In this document: piece by piece, positions 21,909 through 33,177 of the stretch
Layout: each line of letters opens with the position of its first letter
How positions within the stretch are numbered: position 1 is the first letter of the stretch
Assembly: GCA_037042915.1 (NCBI GenBank)
Contig: CM073197.1
Span: forward strand, 3,906,001 to 3,970,000
From: Auricularia sp. M13
Lineage: Eukaryota; Basidiomycota; Agaricomycetes; Auriculariales; Auriculariaceae
DNA length: 64,000 nucleotides
Reading direction: 5' to 3'
Program-made: the position numbers and the translations under genes
Notes under the pieces: generated by a model
Seen by the model: the letters and a program-made list of their open reading frames with translations, nothing else
What the model was told of the DNA's origin: nothing
Database searches by the model: none

Positions 21909-24900
21909 ATGGCGACGCGAGTCGCTGCGGCAGCGCCAGAGGACGCGCTGCGTGCCCCCAGTCACCCGGACGACGATGTTGCAAGCACCGGTGCCAGCGG
22001 TTCTATGGCTGCCCTCATACCACCGCGAACGAGCAATGTCGACGGCAGCGGGCCCGTACCAGACATTCAAATCACTGGGTCGTCGCCAACGAGCACCACG
22101 CCGAATGGGCCTTCAAGGCGGCCAGGCGTCAATCGACGCGCCAGCCAACTACGCCGGTCGGCAATGGACGTGAGCGGCACCCGATTTTTCAGCTTGAGTT
22201 TTGCATTGCTGAAGTAATCTTTACAGAACAGGGCTGGCAATAGACTCTCAGGATTTTTCTCTAATTTATTTCATGGTCCCGCCAGCGGCGCGACTACTAG
22301 CGGCAAAGATTTCGAGTCTGAATCGCCTCAGCCAACATCAAGGCCTTCGACTCCGCCGCCACCGGCATTACCTCCACCTACGCTGGAGGACCTGGGTCTC
22401 AGTCTCAGCGCAATTACAAGCGAATTGTACGCCGGAGCGCCAGCCAGCGGCACCTTCATTGCGCCGCATTTCATATTGCTATGCCACACGCACGGCCTGG
22501 ACGTTCTTCCCTTGGCTGGTCCAGTAGCAAGCGCTGCTACGCCACTGCCGTTGATACGACGGGTGGCTTTCAAAAGCGTTGTTGTCATGGAGGAGCGCGG
22601 CGTTTTGGTGGCCATTGCTGGCAGGCGCGACGCCGTGCGCGTCTACGCGCTCGAAGAGATCCGACGGCTTATTGACTGGCGCATTGATGTCGAGGCGCGC
22701 AAGATGCACCGCAGCGCCCGGAGTGCGTCCTCTGCTAAGCGCTCGACTTTCGCGCTGCCGAGCCCGCCGCCGCCGCTGCCCAACCGTTCTGCTGCTCGCG
22801 CCCACGCTGGACAACCTAAGGAGGACCCACCTGCCTATAGCCCGCCCGTTCCTGCGTTGCGGATCTCCAGAAGTAATCAGAGCATGAGTATGACTGAACG
22901 ACCCGGACCGCCCGTTTCAGTCCAACGTCCATCCACATCCCACGGCGCCAGCGCTAGCAACTCGAATACAAGCGCTACGCCTACCATTGGACGCTCTACA
23001 ACAGCATCCAGCTTGTCTGCAGCGCTCGCCCCGCGGCAACGGCACCCGAGCGTCTCGACCATTGTCGCGCCCAGGATGACGTCTGGTGCCCACATGCCGC
23101 CACCGCCACTGCCCACGGGATCCGAGTCAGGTTCCGTAAACGCAGACGCGCGACACCGCGCGGACGACAACGACGAGAACAAGCGCGGTGGTGACTGGAT
23201 GGAGGATCCCAATTCGGACGAGGAGGCGCTTGTTGCAGCAGGCCCTTCGGGCAGCGCCGCACTCGACGAGCGTACCAGTGCTGCAGCACGGGGGCCCAGC
23301 ATGGACTCCACAGTCACGAGCGGTACGAGCACTGGTTTAGACTCGGCGCGACCCTCAATTTCGAGTGCGCCTACGACTACGACTATTACCACGACAACGA
23401 CGACCAATGGACACGGGAGGACAATGAGCGCTACGATGACTCGGCCGCGACGACCGAGTAATTTAGACCTCTCAGCGGCCCATGCGCAGAACGGCAACGC
23501 GACGACAGCCCAAGGCGCCGAGCCGCCCAGCCCGGCGCCGACGCTTTTGACATTACAACAGGCTTTACAACATACTCTCTCCGCTCAGCGAGCACAACAT
23601 ACGCGCTCCCGGCCATCCGTTTCGTCAGGTGCCGGCGTGCGCGGCATCCACGTCAGCGAGGACGGCGGCGTTCCATCTGACGACGCTGAAGCGGACCCCG
23701 ACGTCGAAGACCTCGATGAGGGCGATGACACCGACATGGAGTCCACGCGTCCCGGGCGCCGACGCGAGCCCATCACGCTCGCGCAGGCGCTCGCAGAGAG
23801 CCGCATCCCCGGCGCGCCGCCGCTGGGCAGCCGCTCAGGACCGACTACCAGCGGGCTCCCACCGCATCCTGCAGTCGTCCCGCCCGTACCACAACGGAGA
23901 CGCTGGAGCGTCGACCAACGACAGGCGCCTGCGCCCGTCGTTGCGGCGCAGTTCCAGCATTCGCCGTCCACACCGCCGCCGGTGCCGCGTGAAGCGTCGC
24001 CGGTGCCCAGTCCCTCGCGCGCCAGCTCGATGCACGACAGGCCGCAGCGGCATCGATTCTTGCCGCGCATTATCACTGCGGCGTTCAGAGGGTCGAGCGA
24101 TGTGCCTCGCGCGGGCCGCGCCAGCGAGGCGGACGTCGCGGGCGAGGAGAGCGACGCGGACAAGGGCTTCACTAGCACGCAGTTCTCCGGCGCCGCCGGT
24201 GCCGCGCCCAAACTCGACTTTGTCAAGCTGCCCGGGACGAAAGGCGCCGTGCTCGTCAAGGCCGTCGAGACGGCGCGCAAGAGGTGCGTTTCGTTTCGGT
24301 TTGTGTTATGAGCAACCCGCACCTGACCATATGTGACTTGCAGCTTCTTGGCGATATTGTGCGGCGACGCGGGCGAAAAGGTCGAGCTGTTTGCGGGGAC
24401 GTACAAGACGGCGCTCGGGCTGAGCAGGACGTTCATCCTGCCCGACTCGCCGCGCAGCTTGGAGCTGCAGCTCCAGGGAGACGACCTTGTCGAGATCTTT
24501 TTGGTTTTTGGGCAGAATGTGTTTGGGTTGGAACCGGCGACGGTCCGCGTACGCGAGGTATGCTATTTCCTTTGGCCACTTCCATTCGTATATTGACCTG
24601 CATACGCAGGTACGTATAGGACGCGCAGAGAGGAGAGCGAGAAGACGCGCACGACAACAGCGCGAAGACGGTGACGAGGAAGTGGGTGTCAGCGTCACCG
24701 TTGCTGTCGAAGGCAGCGACGAGAATGGCGGTACCGGGGCTGCTTCGAACGCGCCGCCAACACCGGCATCCGAGACGCCCAATGCAACGGGATCCACGAC
24801 AACTGCGACCGCATCGCTCACGAACACTCCCACGAACGTATCGGACGAGGACGAGCAGATGGGACCGTACACCACGTTCCAGCAGCTCAGCTTTGCACCG

Positions 24901-26011
24901 GCGTTCCCGCTGGGCACTATTGCGGACGAGTGCATCATTCCGCCGAGCTATCCCGAGTTCATCCAATACAAGACGACGTACGAGGCGGACCAGGCTTCGA
25001 CCGACACTCATCTGGACGTCGGCGTTGACGCGACTGGACTGAGCCCACCGGGTTTGCCGACACCACCTTCGATGCCGCCCTCACGGTGGTATTACCGGGA
25101 TCCCAAGGGTGTCGTGCAAGGTGTGTTTGGGTCAGCACCGGTTGCAACGTCGTGCTCATAAGCGGATAGGGCCGTTCAAGGGCGCCATGATGCAAGGCTG
25201 GTTCAAGGATGGGTATCTGCCGCTGGACTTGCCCGTGCGACGTGAAGGCGAGACGGATTACATCCTGCTGCGAGATCTGCGCGCACAGAGCGTGGATCCC
25301 ACGCAGCCATTCCGCCCCCCGCCTCCGCCGCTCACACCGCCCCTGGCGGACCCGCCGGCGCCGCGTGTCATACCGAGCAACCCAAAGCCGCTGCTACAGC
25401 CTGTGTCTTTGCTCAAGCAGCCGCGACATTTCGGGCCACCGGCGCTGTTCTTCTCCAGCCGCGGCGGACACAGCACGAGCATCGTCGATGCGCGCGGCAA
25501 GAGCGTGCTCAAGGGCCGGCTGCACTGGAGCGCACCAGTCTCGCTCGCGGGCGAAGTGCGCCGGATCGAGGCGTTCGACGTCCGCGACCGCGCCGTTGTC
25601 GTAGCTCTTCGCCGGTCTGCCCTCGAGGCCGTCGACGTGGGCGACGCGCTGTTGTGTCCCGGCGACGAGAGCAGGATGCTGCTTCCCGATTACACCGTGC
25701 CGGCGACGTCGACGAGCCGGCGATCGCCTTTCGTGTGGCGCATCGGGGCGCCGCTCAATCCGCCTGCGCAGGGTCATCTGCGCAGCGAGAGCACGCCGAA
25801 CCTGGTCGGTCTTCCGCGGGGAAAGAAGGAGAGGTCCGAGTGGGTGAGCCTGATGGAGAACGACCTGAGCGGCGATTCTGGCGCGGCCGCCGGCAGTAGC
25901 AAGCACGCGTCGCAGGAGGAGGTGCTGTTTCTGGGGAGAGAAGGCGACAACGTCTTCTTTTGCGAAAAGGGCGCGGGCTACTTTCGCGTGCTGCGTCTCG
26001 CGCCGTCCTAG
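21909..26011 (+). CDS. CNH-domain protein with an internal GYF domain
   Basis: This large protein has about 1,200 residues. An N-terminal CNH-type propeller part (SELYAGAP..., LLCHTHGLDVLPLAG, LIRRVAFKSVVVMEERGVL, RRDAVRVYALEEIRRLI) is followed by some 500 disordered Ser/Pro/Thr-rich residues. CNH then resumes at LAILCGDAGEKVELFAGTYK and FILPDSPRSLELQLQGDDLV. A GYF domain follows (WYYRDPKGVVQGPFKGAMMQ, then GWFKDGYLPLDLPVRR), and a last CNH-like piece (VRRIEAFDVRDRAVVVALRR) ends at RLAPS. Introns are clear at 24284-24344, 24558-24609 and 25121-25169. The first exon (ATG 21909, MATRVAAAAPEDAL) is likely but the first intron's phase does not close cleanly, so the start is less sure. GYF domains bind proline-rich peptides; CNH domains bind small GTPases or membranes. 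Confidence 0.72.
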
Positions 26012-27007
26012 CCTTATTAATTTCCTTGGATGGAGGGTGGAATGCGCGCTTTTTCCTGCTTTACTATTATGTTGTGTGTAGATTGCATTGCCTGCTCTTC
26101 GTTGTAGCTTTTCTCGCACACTATACCTCGCCCTACCCGCGGCGTAATGCTTTTCACCCTCGCAAGCCGTGCTGATCGTTTCGACATTTTTCGGTCAGCT
26201 TTGGCTCAAACATAACAAACAATCTACAGAAACTGCATGTACTGTACACCTCGCTCCCAAGCCTCTCGGGAAGCCGGATTCTCGCCCACTTTTGCTCATG
26301 AAATTGTGGTCATCATGGTGGCACGTCCCGGAGCTTACCGTTGAACTCCTTGACCTTCTACCTCTACGTGCTGGACATAATTATCGCAGACTTCTGCCAC
26401 TGAAAGGATGCAAGTCTCCTGTTGAATGGGATGTCTTTTCCGTCGGTCCAGCCACCGTCAGAGTTCAGGCAGCTTCGGCGGTGCTTTGATCTCGTTGCGC
26501 ATACACCCATTACATGCTCTGTCGTGCACTCCTAGGCTTTCCATGTGCGAATTGATTTTGCATGGGTCACAGCTTGCTTCTGAGAGAGACGGCCAGCTCA
26601 GGCTCTAGTTTTGGAACTCGATGAACAGCATTCTTGGCACCTCTGGACGCAGCGACAACCGGAATCGCAGATATACCGTCTTCCAAGGGCCGTCCTTCAC
26701 GAGCAATGCGTGTTTGCAGAAGCGCTCCCAGCCATTGTGTCGCGCTATGCCTCACGAAAACCCATATCGTTATTTTTCTTACATTCGGCCGTACACCTCC
26801 ATCTATCCTACCGTAGCGGCCCGCATCCTTCGCCTCTCACACCTTTTCTTGTGCATTATAACTGCGGTTACGATGATCACGTCTACGCTGGGCGCCAACA
26901 CTCCCGAACTTATGCTTATGCGAAAGTCGTCTATGCCAACCCGTATGCACCGCGCCAAAACATGAGGCACTCCTTCAAGAGTCATCTGAAGCGTCGGGGA
27001 AACGCAG
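26012..27007. other. Intergenic, nothing recognised
   Basis: The first 150 bp look like the 3' flank of the CNH/GYF gene. The overlapping open frames of 60-140 codons between 26420 and 27030 have no domain, no paralogue in the window and no consistent splice pattern, so I do not call a gene. Confidence 0.3.
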
Positions 27008-27459
27008 TCAGTCGCCAGCCGCTGTAATTCCAAATAACCTTGCCTCCAGATCGCTATTCTTCACGTCCGTCCATCTGTAAGTCAGCCCGTCGTGAGAGAA
27101 CGTCCTCGATCTGCCATTGCAGATCAGCCAAGAGCCCCCGCGAGCGCAGGCATCACTCACTGAGAATACCATTTAGGCTTGCACAAATATTTGTCCACCT
27201 CCATCTCGCGTCCATCGAGACGAATCGTACTCGGATAGAGCTTTCGCCAGTCGATCTCCGCGAGCGACTCAAACTCGTCCGCACGCGCGCCCGCCGCCCG
27301 TTTCTCAATAACTGTCCTCGTTAGAGGTCGCCGCCTGCCTTCGCCTTTGTTCTTTGGCAAAAGTTGCGTCGTGACGCGAATCGTGGCGGCCGTGCTGGCG
27401 GAACTGCACAGTAATTGCTCATTCGGAGCGCAGTTCTTCGTCGTGGTCGTGAACTCCAT
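27008..27459 (-). CDS. Small uncharacterised protein, two exons
   Basis: Exon 1 runs from 27459 to 27161 and exon 2 from 27074 to 27008, joined by a GTGAGTG...TTACAG intron (27075-27160). Splicing turns KPKWYSQ* into KPKWYS followed by WTDVKNSDLEARLFGITAAG and D, and then stop. The joined C-terminal half (ESLAEIDWRKLYPSTIRLDG then REMEVDKYLCKPKWY) has the dense conserved look of a real protein, about 121 residues in total. I do not recognise the family. A start at 27501 (MAAQRPNPRR) is also possible. It is convergent with nothing and lies 316 bp downstream of the Hsp104 stop. Confidence 0.6.
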
Positions 27460-27774
27460 TGCAGGCGCGTCGCGGCGGGGGTTCGGGCGCTGTGCCGCCA
27501 CAGGGGAAGTGCTCCTTTATACTTACCTGCGCCCGGGCGGTGCTGCACGGACGCCGCACAGCTTGAGGCGATCCTATGTTTAGCAGCTTCTCCCGCGAGT
27601 CTATTGCTTCTGTGATTTCAAATGATAGAACGGACACCCGAGCACCCCAGGACGGCGCAATCACGACCTTTGGTTGAGAAAGCGAACATGAAGATATGCT
27701 ATTGATATTGTACATAATGCAATCTAAGGCACAGGAAGTCCTGGAACTAAGGGTCTACTCTACTCCGCACCCGC
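27460..27774. other. Intergenic between small gene and Hsp104
   Basis: This interval should hold the promoter of the small minus-strand gene and the 3' flank of Hsp104. No clear element is seen. Confidence 0.3.
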
Positions 27775-30700
27775 TTACTCCTCCATCTCGATGATTTGGG
27801 GCTCGTCGTCGTCCCACTCATCGCCGTCCACATCCATCGCGGCGCCGTCACCCTCGTGATTCGGCACCACGACGAGCCGGTTGTGCGTCTTGTCAGCGGT
27901 GACGCGGACCGTCTCGCCGTTGCGCACCCGCTCGCCGAGGATGAGCACGCTGAGCGGGTTGAGCAGCTCGCTCTGGATGGCGCGCTGCAGCGGCCGCGCG
28001 CCGTACGCCGGCGAGTATCCGCGCACGGCGAGGTAGTCGCGCGCCTTCGCGTCGACGTCGAGCACGATCTTCCGGTCCGCCAGACGCTCCTGCACCTCTT
28101 TCAAGCGCAGGTCGACGATCTTGGCGACGCTCGCGCGGCCCAGCGGGCGGAAGACGATGATCTCGTCGATGCGGTTGATGAACTCGGGCGGGAAGTGCGC
28201 CTGGATCGAGCCGATGACGTTCTGCTTCACGGCGGGCGGGACGGGCCCGTCGGTCGCGTTCTCGTTGAGGTACGCTGCGCCGAGGTTGGACGTCATGATG
28301 ATGACCGTGTTGCGGAAGTCTACGACGCGGCCCTGGCCGTCTGTCAGGCGGCCGTCGTCCAGCACTTGCAGGAAGAGCGTGACGAATTCGCGCGAGGCTT
28401 TCTCGATCCTGGTGTGATGTTAGCAAGGTGTCGACAGGGTGCATGAGGGCGGGCACCACTTACTCGTCAATGAGGACGATGCAGAACGGCTTGCGGCGGA
28501 CGTATTCCGTGAGCTGGCCGCCTTGGTCGTGCCCGACGTAACCCGGAGGTGCACCGATGAGTCTTGAGACAGAATGCTTCTCGGAGTACTCAGAGCCGTC
28601 GATGCGAATCATCGCGTCGGGAGAGTCGAACAGAAGTTGTGCGAGCTACGAGTCTCGTCAGTACCGAATCAGTCATTCCAGAACAAAAGCGACATACCGT
28701 CTTGCTCATGAGCGTCTTGCCCGTACCACTCGGACCGGCCATGAGGAAGCTTGCGATGGGGCGGCCAGCATTTCTCAGGCCCGAGCGCGACAGCCGGATG
28801 GCGTTCGCGACGGCCTTGACCGCCTCGGGCTGCCCGACGACCGACTCGCCAATGATCTTCTCCATCTTGAGCAGCTTCTCCTTCTCGCTCGCGACCAGTC
28901 TTGTCACGGGGATGCCCGTCCAGCGGCTGACGATCTCGGCGATGGCTTCAGGCGTGACGACGTCCGTGCCGCCAGTCTCGCCCTCCTCGGCGGCCTTGCG
29001 CGCCTCGAGCTGCTCGAGCTTCTTCTGCAGGTCGGGGATGGCGTAGTAGCGCAGGTCGGAGACCGTCGCGAGGTCGTAGCGGCGCTCGGCGTCGTCTGCC
29101 TTCGCCTTGAGCTCGTCGATGCGCCGGCGCACGTTGGCGATTTCGTCGCCGCGCTTCTTCTGGGCTTCGTACGCGGCCTTGAGCGGGCGCAGCTGCTCGT
29201 CGAGGTCCGCGCGCGCCTTGCGGGACGCGGCGAGCCGGTCCTTGGACGCGGCGTCCTTCTCGCGCTCCAGCGCGTGGATCTCGACGTCCAGCTCGAGCTT
29301 GCGCCGCTCGAGTTTGTCGATCGCTTCGGGCGCCGTCTCGCGCGTTACGCGAACGCTGAAAAGCGCAAGTTAGCAAACTCGCCTTCACACAGATCGAAGA
29401 GATGTAGACGTACCTTGCGCACGCCTCGTCGACGAGGTCAATCGCGGCATCGGGAAGACGTCTCGCCGTGAGGTACCGCTTGGCCAGTGTTGCAGCCGCG
29501 ACGAGCGCGCCGTCCATGATGCGGACCGCATGGAACAGCTCGTACTTCTCGCGCAGGCCACGAAGGATGGACAGCGTCTCGGCGGGGCTCGGCTCGTTGA
29601 CGATGACCTGCGCGAACCGCCGCTCGAGCGCCTGGTCGGTCTCGATGTACTTGCGGTACTCCGCGAGCGTCGTCGCGCCGATGCAGCGCAGCTTGCCGCG
29701 CGCGAGGAGGGGCTTGAACAGGTTGGCGGCGTCCATGCCGCCGCCCTCGCCGCCGCGGCCGGCCATGAGGAGGTGCATTTCGTCGATGAAGAGGATGACC
29801 GGGGTGCCTTGCTCTGCGGACTTTTCAACCTCTGAAAGTAACATCAGTTGATTTGCTCATTGACGAAGTGCACGAAGGCGACATACCGTCCAACAGAGAC
29901 TTGACACGCTCTTCATATTCGCCCTTGTACTTGGCGCCGGCCATGAGCGCGCCCATGTCGACCGAGAAGAGCTTGCAGATGAGCGACGCGGGCACGTCGC
30001 GCTTGATAATACGCTGCGCCAGTCCTTCTGCGATGGCCGTCTTGCCGACACCAGGCTCGCCGATGAGGACAGGGTTGTTCTTGGTGCGCCGCGAGAGGAT
30101 ACGAATGACGCGGCGGATCTCGTTGTCGCGGCCGATAACGGGATCCAACTTGCCCTCTTCGGCGAGTGCAGTCAGGTCTTGAGCGTATCTAATAAATACG
30201 GTCAGCACTCAAGTTCATTGTAACCAAGCAAGAGATAAATCTACGCACTTGTTCAACGCATCGAAGCCAGATTCCGCGTTCTTGCTGTCGACGCGCTTGC
30301 CGCCCCGCGTCTGCTCAATGGCCGACTTGAGTGCTGTCTCCGAGAGCGAGCACGACTTGAAGACATCGGCCATGTTGGGGTCCTTGAGCAGCGCGAGCAG
30401 CAGATGGTCCTGGGCGATGTACGAGTCGTGCATGGATTTTTGCAGTGACTGGGCCTCGCGGAGGAGACGCAGCATCGCAGGACCAAGGGAGGTCTCCTCG
30501 GGCGCTGGCTCTTGCGCCGGCAAACGGACGATGAGCTTCTGGATGGCTCGTTGAACAGCGGCCTATCAAGACAATGAGCAACAAAGAAATAAAGAAAACT
30601 AAAAAAGAAAAGACGTACGGTGTCGCCGCCTGCTTTCTGAATGGCACCAGCGAAGATGGAGTGTTGCTGGGTGTGAGCAGGGCCACCTTGAGCGCCGTTG

Positions 30701-30831
30701 CCGCCCTCATTCAAGAGGGCAGACGCGAGGTGCGCAGGGTGGACCTGGGCGTTGTGGTGGTCGCGGGCGAGTTGAATAGCAGTCGCCAGCGACTCCTGCG
30801 CCTTGTCGGTGAATTCAAAGTTAGAAGCCAT
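27775..30831 (-). CDS. HSP104: Hsp104/ClpB protein disaggregase
   Basis: This is the AAA+ disaggregase that, with Hsp70/Hsp40, threads aggregated proteins through its hexamer pore in the cytosol. The start [15 protein letters not shown] opens the N-terminal Clp repeat domain. The first AAA domain has GEPGVGKT (Walker A), [11 protein letters not shown] (pore-loop region) and [10 protein letters not shown] (Walker B). A middle coiled-coil domain follows ([20 protein letters not shown], with many charged heptads). The second AAA domain has [21 protein letters not shown] (pore loop 2, GYVG) and IVLIDE. Sensor-2 type [10 protein letters not shown] lies near the C-terminus, which ends in an acidic tail, PQIIEMEE. 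About six short introns interrupt it; total length (about 890 residues) is normal. A heat-shock element lies upstream. Confidence 0.95.
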
Positions 30832-30901
30832 GGTGGAAATGTAGTTGTCGTGTAAGGGGTATCGTATTAGCTGGGGAGCGGAGTGACATCGCTGCGCCTG
30901 C

Positions 30902-30910
30902 TATATAAGG
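30902..30910 (-). promoter_or_regulatory. TATA box of Hsp104
   Basis: TATATA (CCTTATATAG on the minus strand) lies about 70 bp upstream of the Hsp104 ATG and 50 bp from the heat-shock element, a normal spacing. Confidence 0.6.
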
Positions 30911-30956
30911 CCTCATGGAGTTTTCGAGAACACCGGATGACGTCCAGGATAGTTGC

Positions 30957-30981
30957 GGAAGGTTCCAGAAATTCCGCGAAC
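30957..30981 (-). promoter_or_regulatory. Heat-shock element upstream of Hsp104
   Basis: Five adjacent 5-bp units alternate in orientation: GGAAG, GTTCC, AGAAA, TTCCG, CGAAC. Four fit nGAAn/nTTCn exactly and the fourth has one mismatch, which is the classic binding array for heat-shock factor (HSF1). It lies about 125-150 bp before the start codon. A further inverted pair, TTTCGAGAAC, at 30922-30931 could extend the site. Heat induction of the downstream gene is expected from this. Confidence 0.85.
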
Positions 30982-31251
30982 ACGGTACAAAGTCCGACAA
31001 CTTGGGCGCCCACTCGTGAGGAAGATAGTATCTCGAGCCACAATCGCTCCAGAAATCAATGCAAAAACTCAGGGAAACATATTCGAATTATTTCCAGCTC
31101 TCGAAACGACTTGTGCGTTGTCGAAATCACCTCTTCCGACGTTGTGCTTTCCGACGGGATGGTGATACCAGTCACATAATATGAATGAAAATGAGGGTAT
31201 AGGATTGCGCAAGTAAGAAATTAGATAAGTTAAGCTTCCCCCGCTGGGGGA
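30982..31251. other. Distal Hsp104 promoter / 3' flank of F-box gene 2
   Basis: This stretch is not coding. Scattered GAA/TTC units (for example ATTCGAAT at 31082-31089 and TCGAAA near 31108) may be weaker heat-shock sites. The stop of F-box gene 2 follows at 31252. Confidence 0.35.
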
Positions 31252-33177
31252 CTAGAAATACCGATCATAAGCAAAGTTCCTCAACGGAATGACAGCCACC
31301 CTGAGCGTGTTCGGGAGCACCTTGTTCCGCGTCGCGGCCATCTCGTTGGCGATGGTGCTGAGTGCCAGGTCAGCTACCCAGGATCTGTAAATGGGCCTGT
31401 CCATCGACTCCTGCGAGCTGCTCTCCTCTTGAGTCTGCACGATGTCCGCGTCAACACCGACCTCGGACATCTGGGTGCCCTGGAGTCCGAGCAGGCTACG
31501 AGAGACCTCGTCCACAGACATCTGCGAGCCCGTGCGGAAGCTGACGTTCATCGAGCTCTGGCGAGTGAGTGCGCTGGCGGCGAACGGCGGGACTTCCTCG
31601 ACGACCATCTCTTCCAGCGCAGCTCTGACGTTGGTCAGATCCGGCTCAGACAGCGAGAGGAGGGTGTTCAGCCGCGAGAGCTTGGCATCTGCCTCCGGGT
31701 GAGAGCTCTGCCAGAACGCGTCGTCAAGCTGCATGGGGTGCGAGTCGGGCTCGGTCGGTGTCCCGATATCCGAGCACCAGTCACGGTCGTCCACGGTTTG
31801 ACTCGAAGCATTCTGAGACTGCTCCGCGTCTATCTGCGACTGCGAATCGACCTGGCTGCTGACGAGAGACTGAGACTCAGACCCTTGATCGCCTCTAGAC
31901 CGAGATGAGTATCCAAACGTAAATCTCACGAGCTCAGGACAGATAGCGGGGTCCGTCAGTGCGCTCTGCAGATACTCGCGATAGAAGTTCTCCCAGGTGT
32001 TATGCAGGAACTGGACATGCAGACGCCGCAGGCCCGTCAACGGCGCCAACAGCCGGCGCAGCGCGTACGTCGCTGTGAACGAGGGGTTCACGAGGCGGAT
32101 GATGAGGCACTCGAGGCTGCGCCACGATTCGGTGAAGGTCGGCAGCGCGAGCCACCGGGCATGCTCCGTCATGTCGACGTCCTGCAGCAAAGCACGCTGC
32201 AGGTTCGGCGCGGAGAAGAGCTGCATGAGCCGGCGCATGTTTCTGTTGTCTAACCAGATTAAGCTCAGGTCCGTCAGATGCGGCAGCAGGACGGGCGGGG
32301 GAGGCGGGGGACCATTCGTCGGTGTGATCAGATTGGTCCACCACCTCCCGAGGCGCAGCGTCTCCAGCGTGCCAGAGACGTTCTGCAGGAGCGCGTGCAT
32401 GGAAAGGACGTCGAGATTGCCAAGCGCTTCCACGTCGACTGCAGTATCGGGATAATCGGGATCACGGACGTGGAAGTAGAGGTCGAGCGAGCGGAGAGAT
32501 TTGAAGGAGGTCCAGTCCCATGAGATGTCCTTCAGAGGAATGAAGTTGAGCGTGAAGCTGCGCAGAGTCGAAGGAAAGGGGAATTGAGTCTGCGGGAAGG
32601 GACACTTCTTTGGCTCTTTCGTGAGTGTATTCGTGTAGCAGACAGCCGCGAAGCTCTCGACAGTCTCATCCAGGGCGGGAAGAGAAGGATACAGTCTGCA
32701 GAGCACGCCATTCCACTCCGAAACAGAGCCCTGGATGCGGATGTCGTTGCAACGAGAGAAAATGGAAGGTCCAGTGGAGTCGTCGACAAGCATCCAGATT
32801 AAATCCTTGAGCTTGCTCAGGTACTCGTGTCTGAGAGAGCTGTCGAAGTCACGGCCGGCAGGGAGAACATGGATCTCGAGTCTGAGATTGGCAGTCGTCG
32901 CGTAGCGTTTGAGGTGAGCAGCAGAGTAGCGGAGCTTTTCCAGTTGCCAGTTCAAGCATTGGAAATGACGGATAGCAAGCACGTAGACAGTCCTCCACAA
33001 ACGAGGGCCCGGTCGGCCATGCATAACGCGACGCCATTGCCTGCAAACAGTTCCGAGGCTGAGGACGTTCGTGAGCCAGAGAATGTAGCCACAGCGAGCC
33101 TCGGACACGGCGGAAGCGACTGCGAGATCAAAGACATGGAGCAGGATCTCGTTGGGCAGGAGCTCTTTCGCATTCAC
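31252..33177 (-). CDS. F-box-type protein 2
   Basis: This is one uninterrupted exon of 641 codons. The N-terminus LLPNEILLHVFDLAVASAVS and, after an insertion, GTVCRQWRRVMHGRPGPRLW form an F-box. The middle has LRR-like spacing (LRSLDLYFHV, LPHLTDLSLIWLD, LRRLHVQFLHN). The last 200 residues are rich in Ser, Gln and Asp (SESQSLVSSQVDSQSQ) and probably disordered. It is not closely similar to F-box proteins 1 and 3 outside the motif. The predicted role is substrate recognition in an SCF ubiquitin ligase; the target is unknown. Confidence 0.75.
   Translation of the reverse strand: MNAKELLPNEILLHVFDLAVASAVSEARCGYILWLTNVLSLGTVCRQWRRVMHGRPGPRLWRTVYVLAIRHFQCLNWQLEKLRYSAAHLKRYATTANLRLEIHVLPAGRDFDSSLRHEYLSKLKDLIWMLVDDSTGPSIFSRCNDIRIQGSVSEWNGVLCRLYPSLPALDETVESFAAVCYTNTLTKEPKKCPFPQTQFPFPSTLRSFTLNFIPLKDISWDWTSFKSLRSLDLYFHVRDPDYPDTAVDVEALGNLDVLSMHALLQNVSGTLETLRLGRWWTNLITPTNGPPPPPPVLLPHLTDLSLIWLDNRNMRRLMQLFSAPNLQRALLQDVDMTEHARWLALPTFTESWRSLECLIIRLVNPSFTATYALRRLLAPLTGLRRLHVQFLHNTWENFYREYLQSALTDPAICPELVRFTFGYSSRSRGDQGSESQSLVSSQVDSQSQIDAEQSQNASSQTVDDRDWCSDIGTPTEPDSHPMQLDDAFWQSSHPEADAKLSRLNTLLSLSEPDLTNVRAALEEMVVEEVPPFAASALTRQSSMNVSFRTGSQMSVDEVSRSLLGLQGTQMSEVGVDADIVQTQEESSSQESMDRPIYRSWVADLALSTIANEMAATRNKVLPNTLRVAVIPLRNFAYDRYF

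Noticed and set aside
22479-24436. Long minus-strand frames opposite the CNH/GYF gene
   Set aside because: They are shadows of the GC-rich disordered coding region on the plus strand and carry no domain.
26611-27027. A 138-codon plus-strand frame
   Set aside because: It overlaps the spliced minus-strand gene at 27008-27459 at its end and has no domain or consistent neighbours.
28557-29471. A 304-codon plus-strand open frame
   Set aside because: It is antisense to Hsp104 exons with clear AAA motifs; long antisense frames are common in GC-rich coding DNA and this one has no domain.
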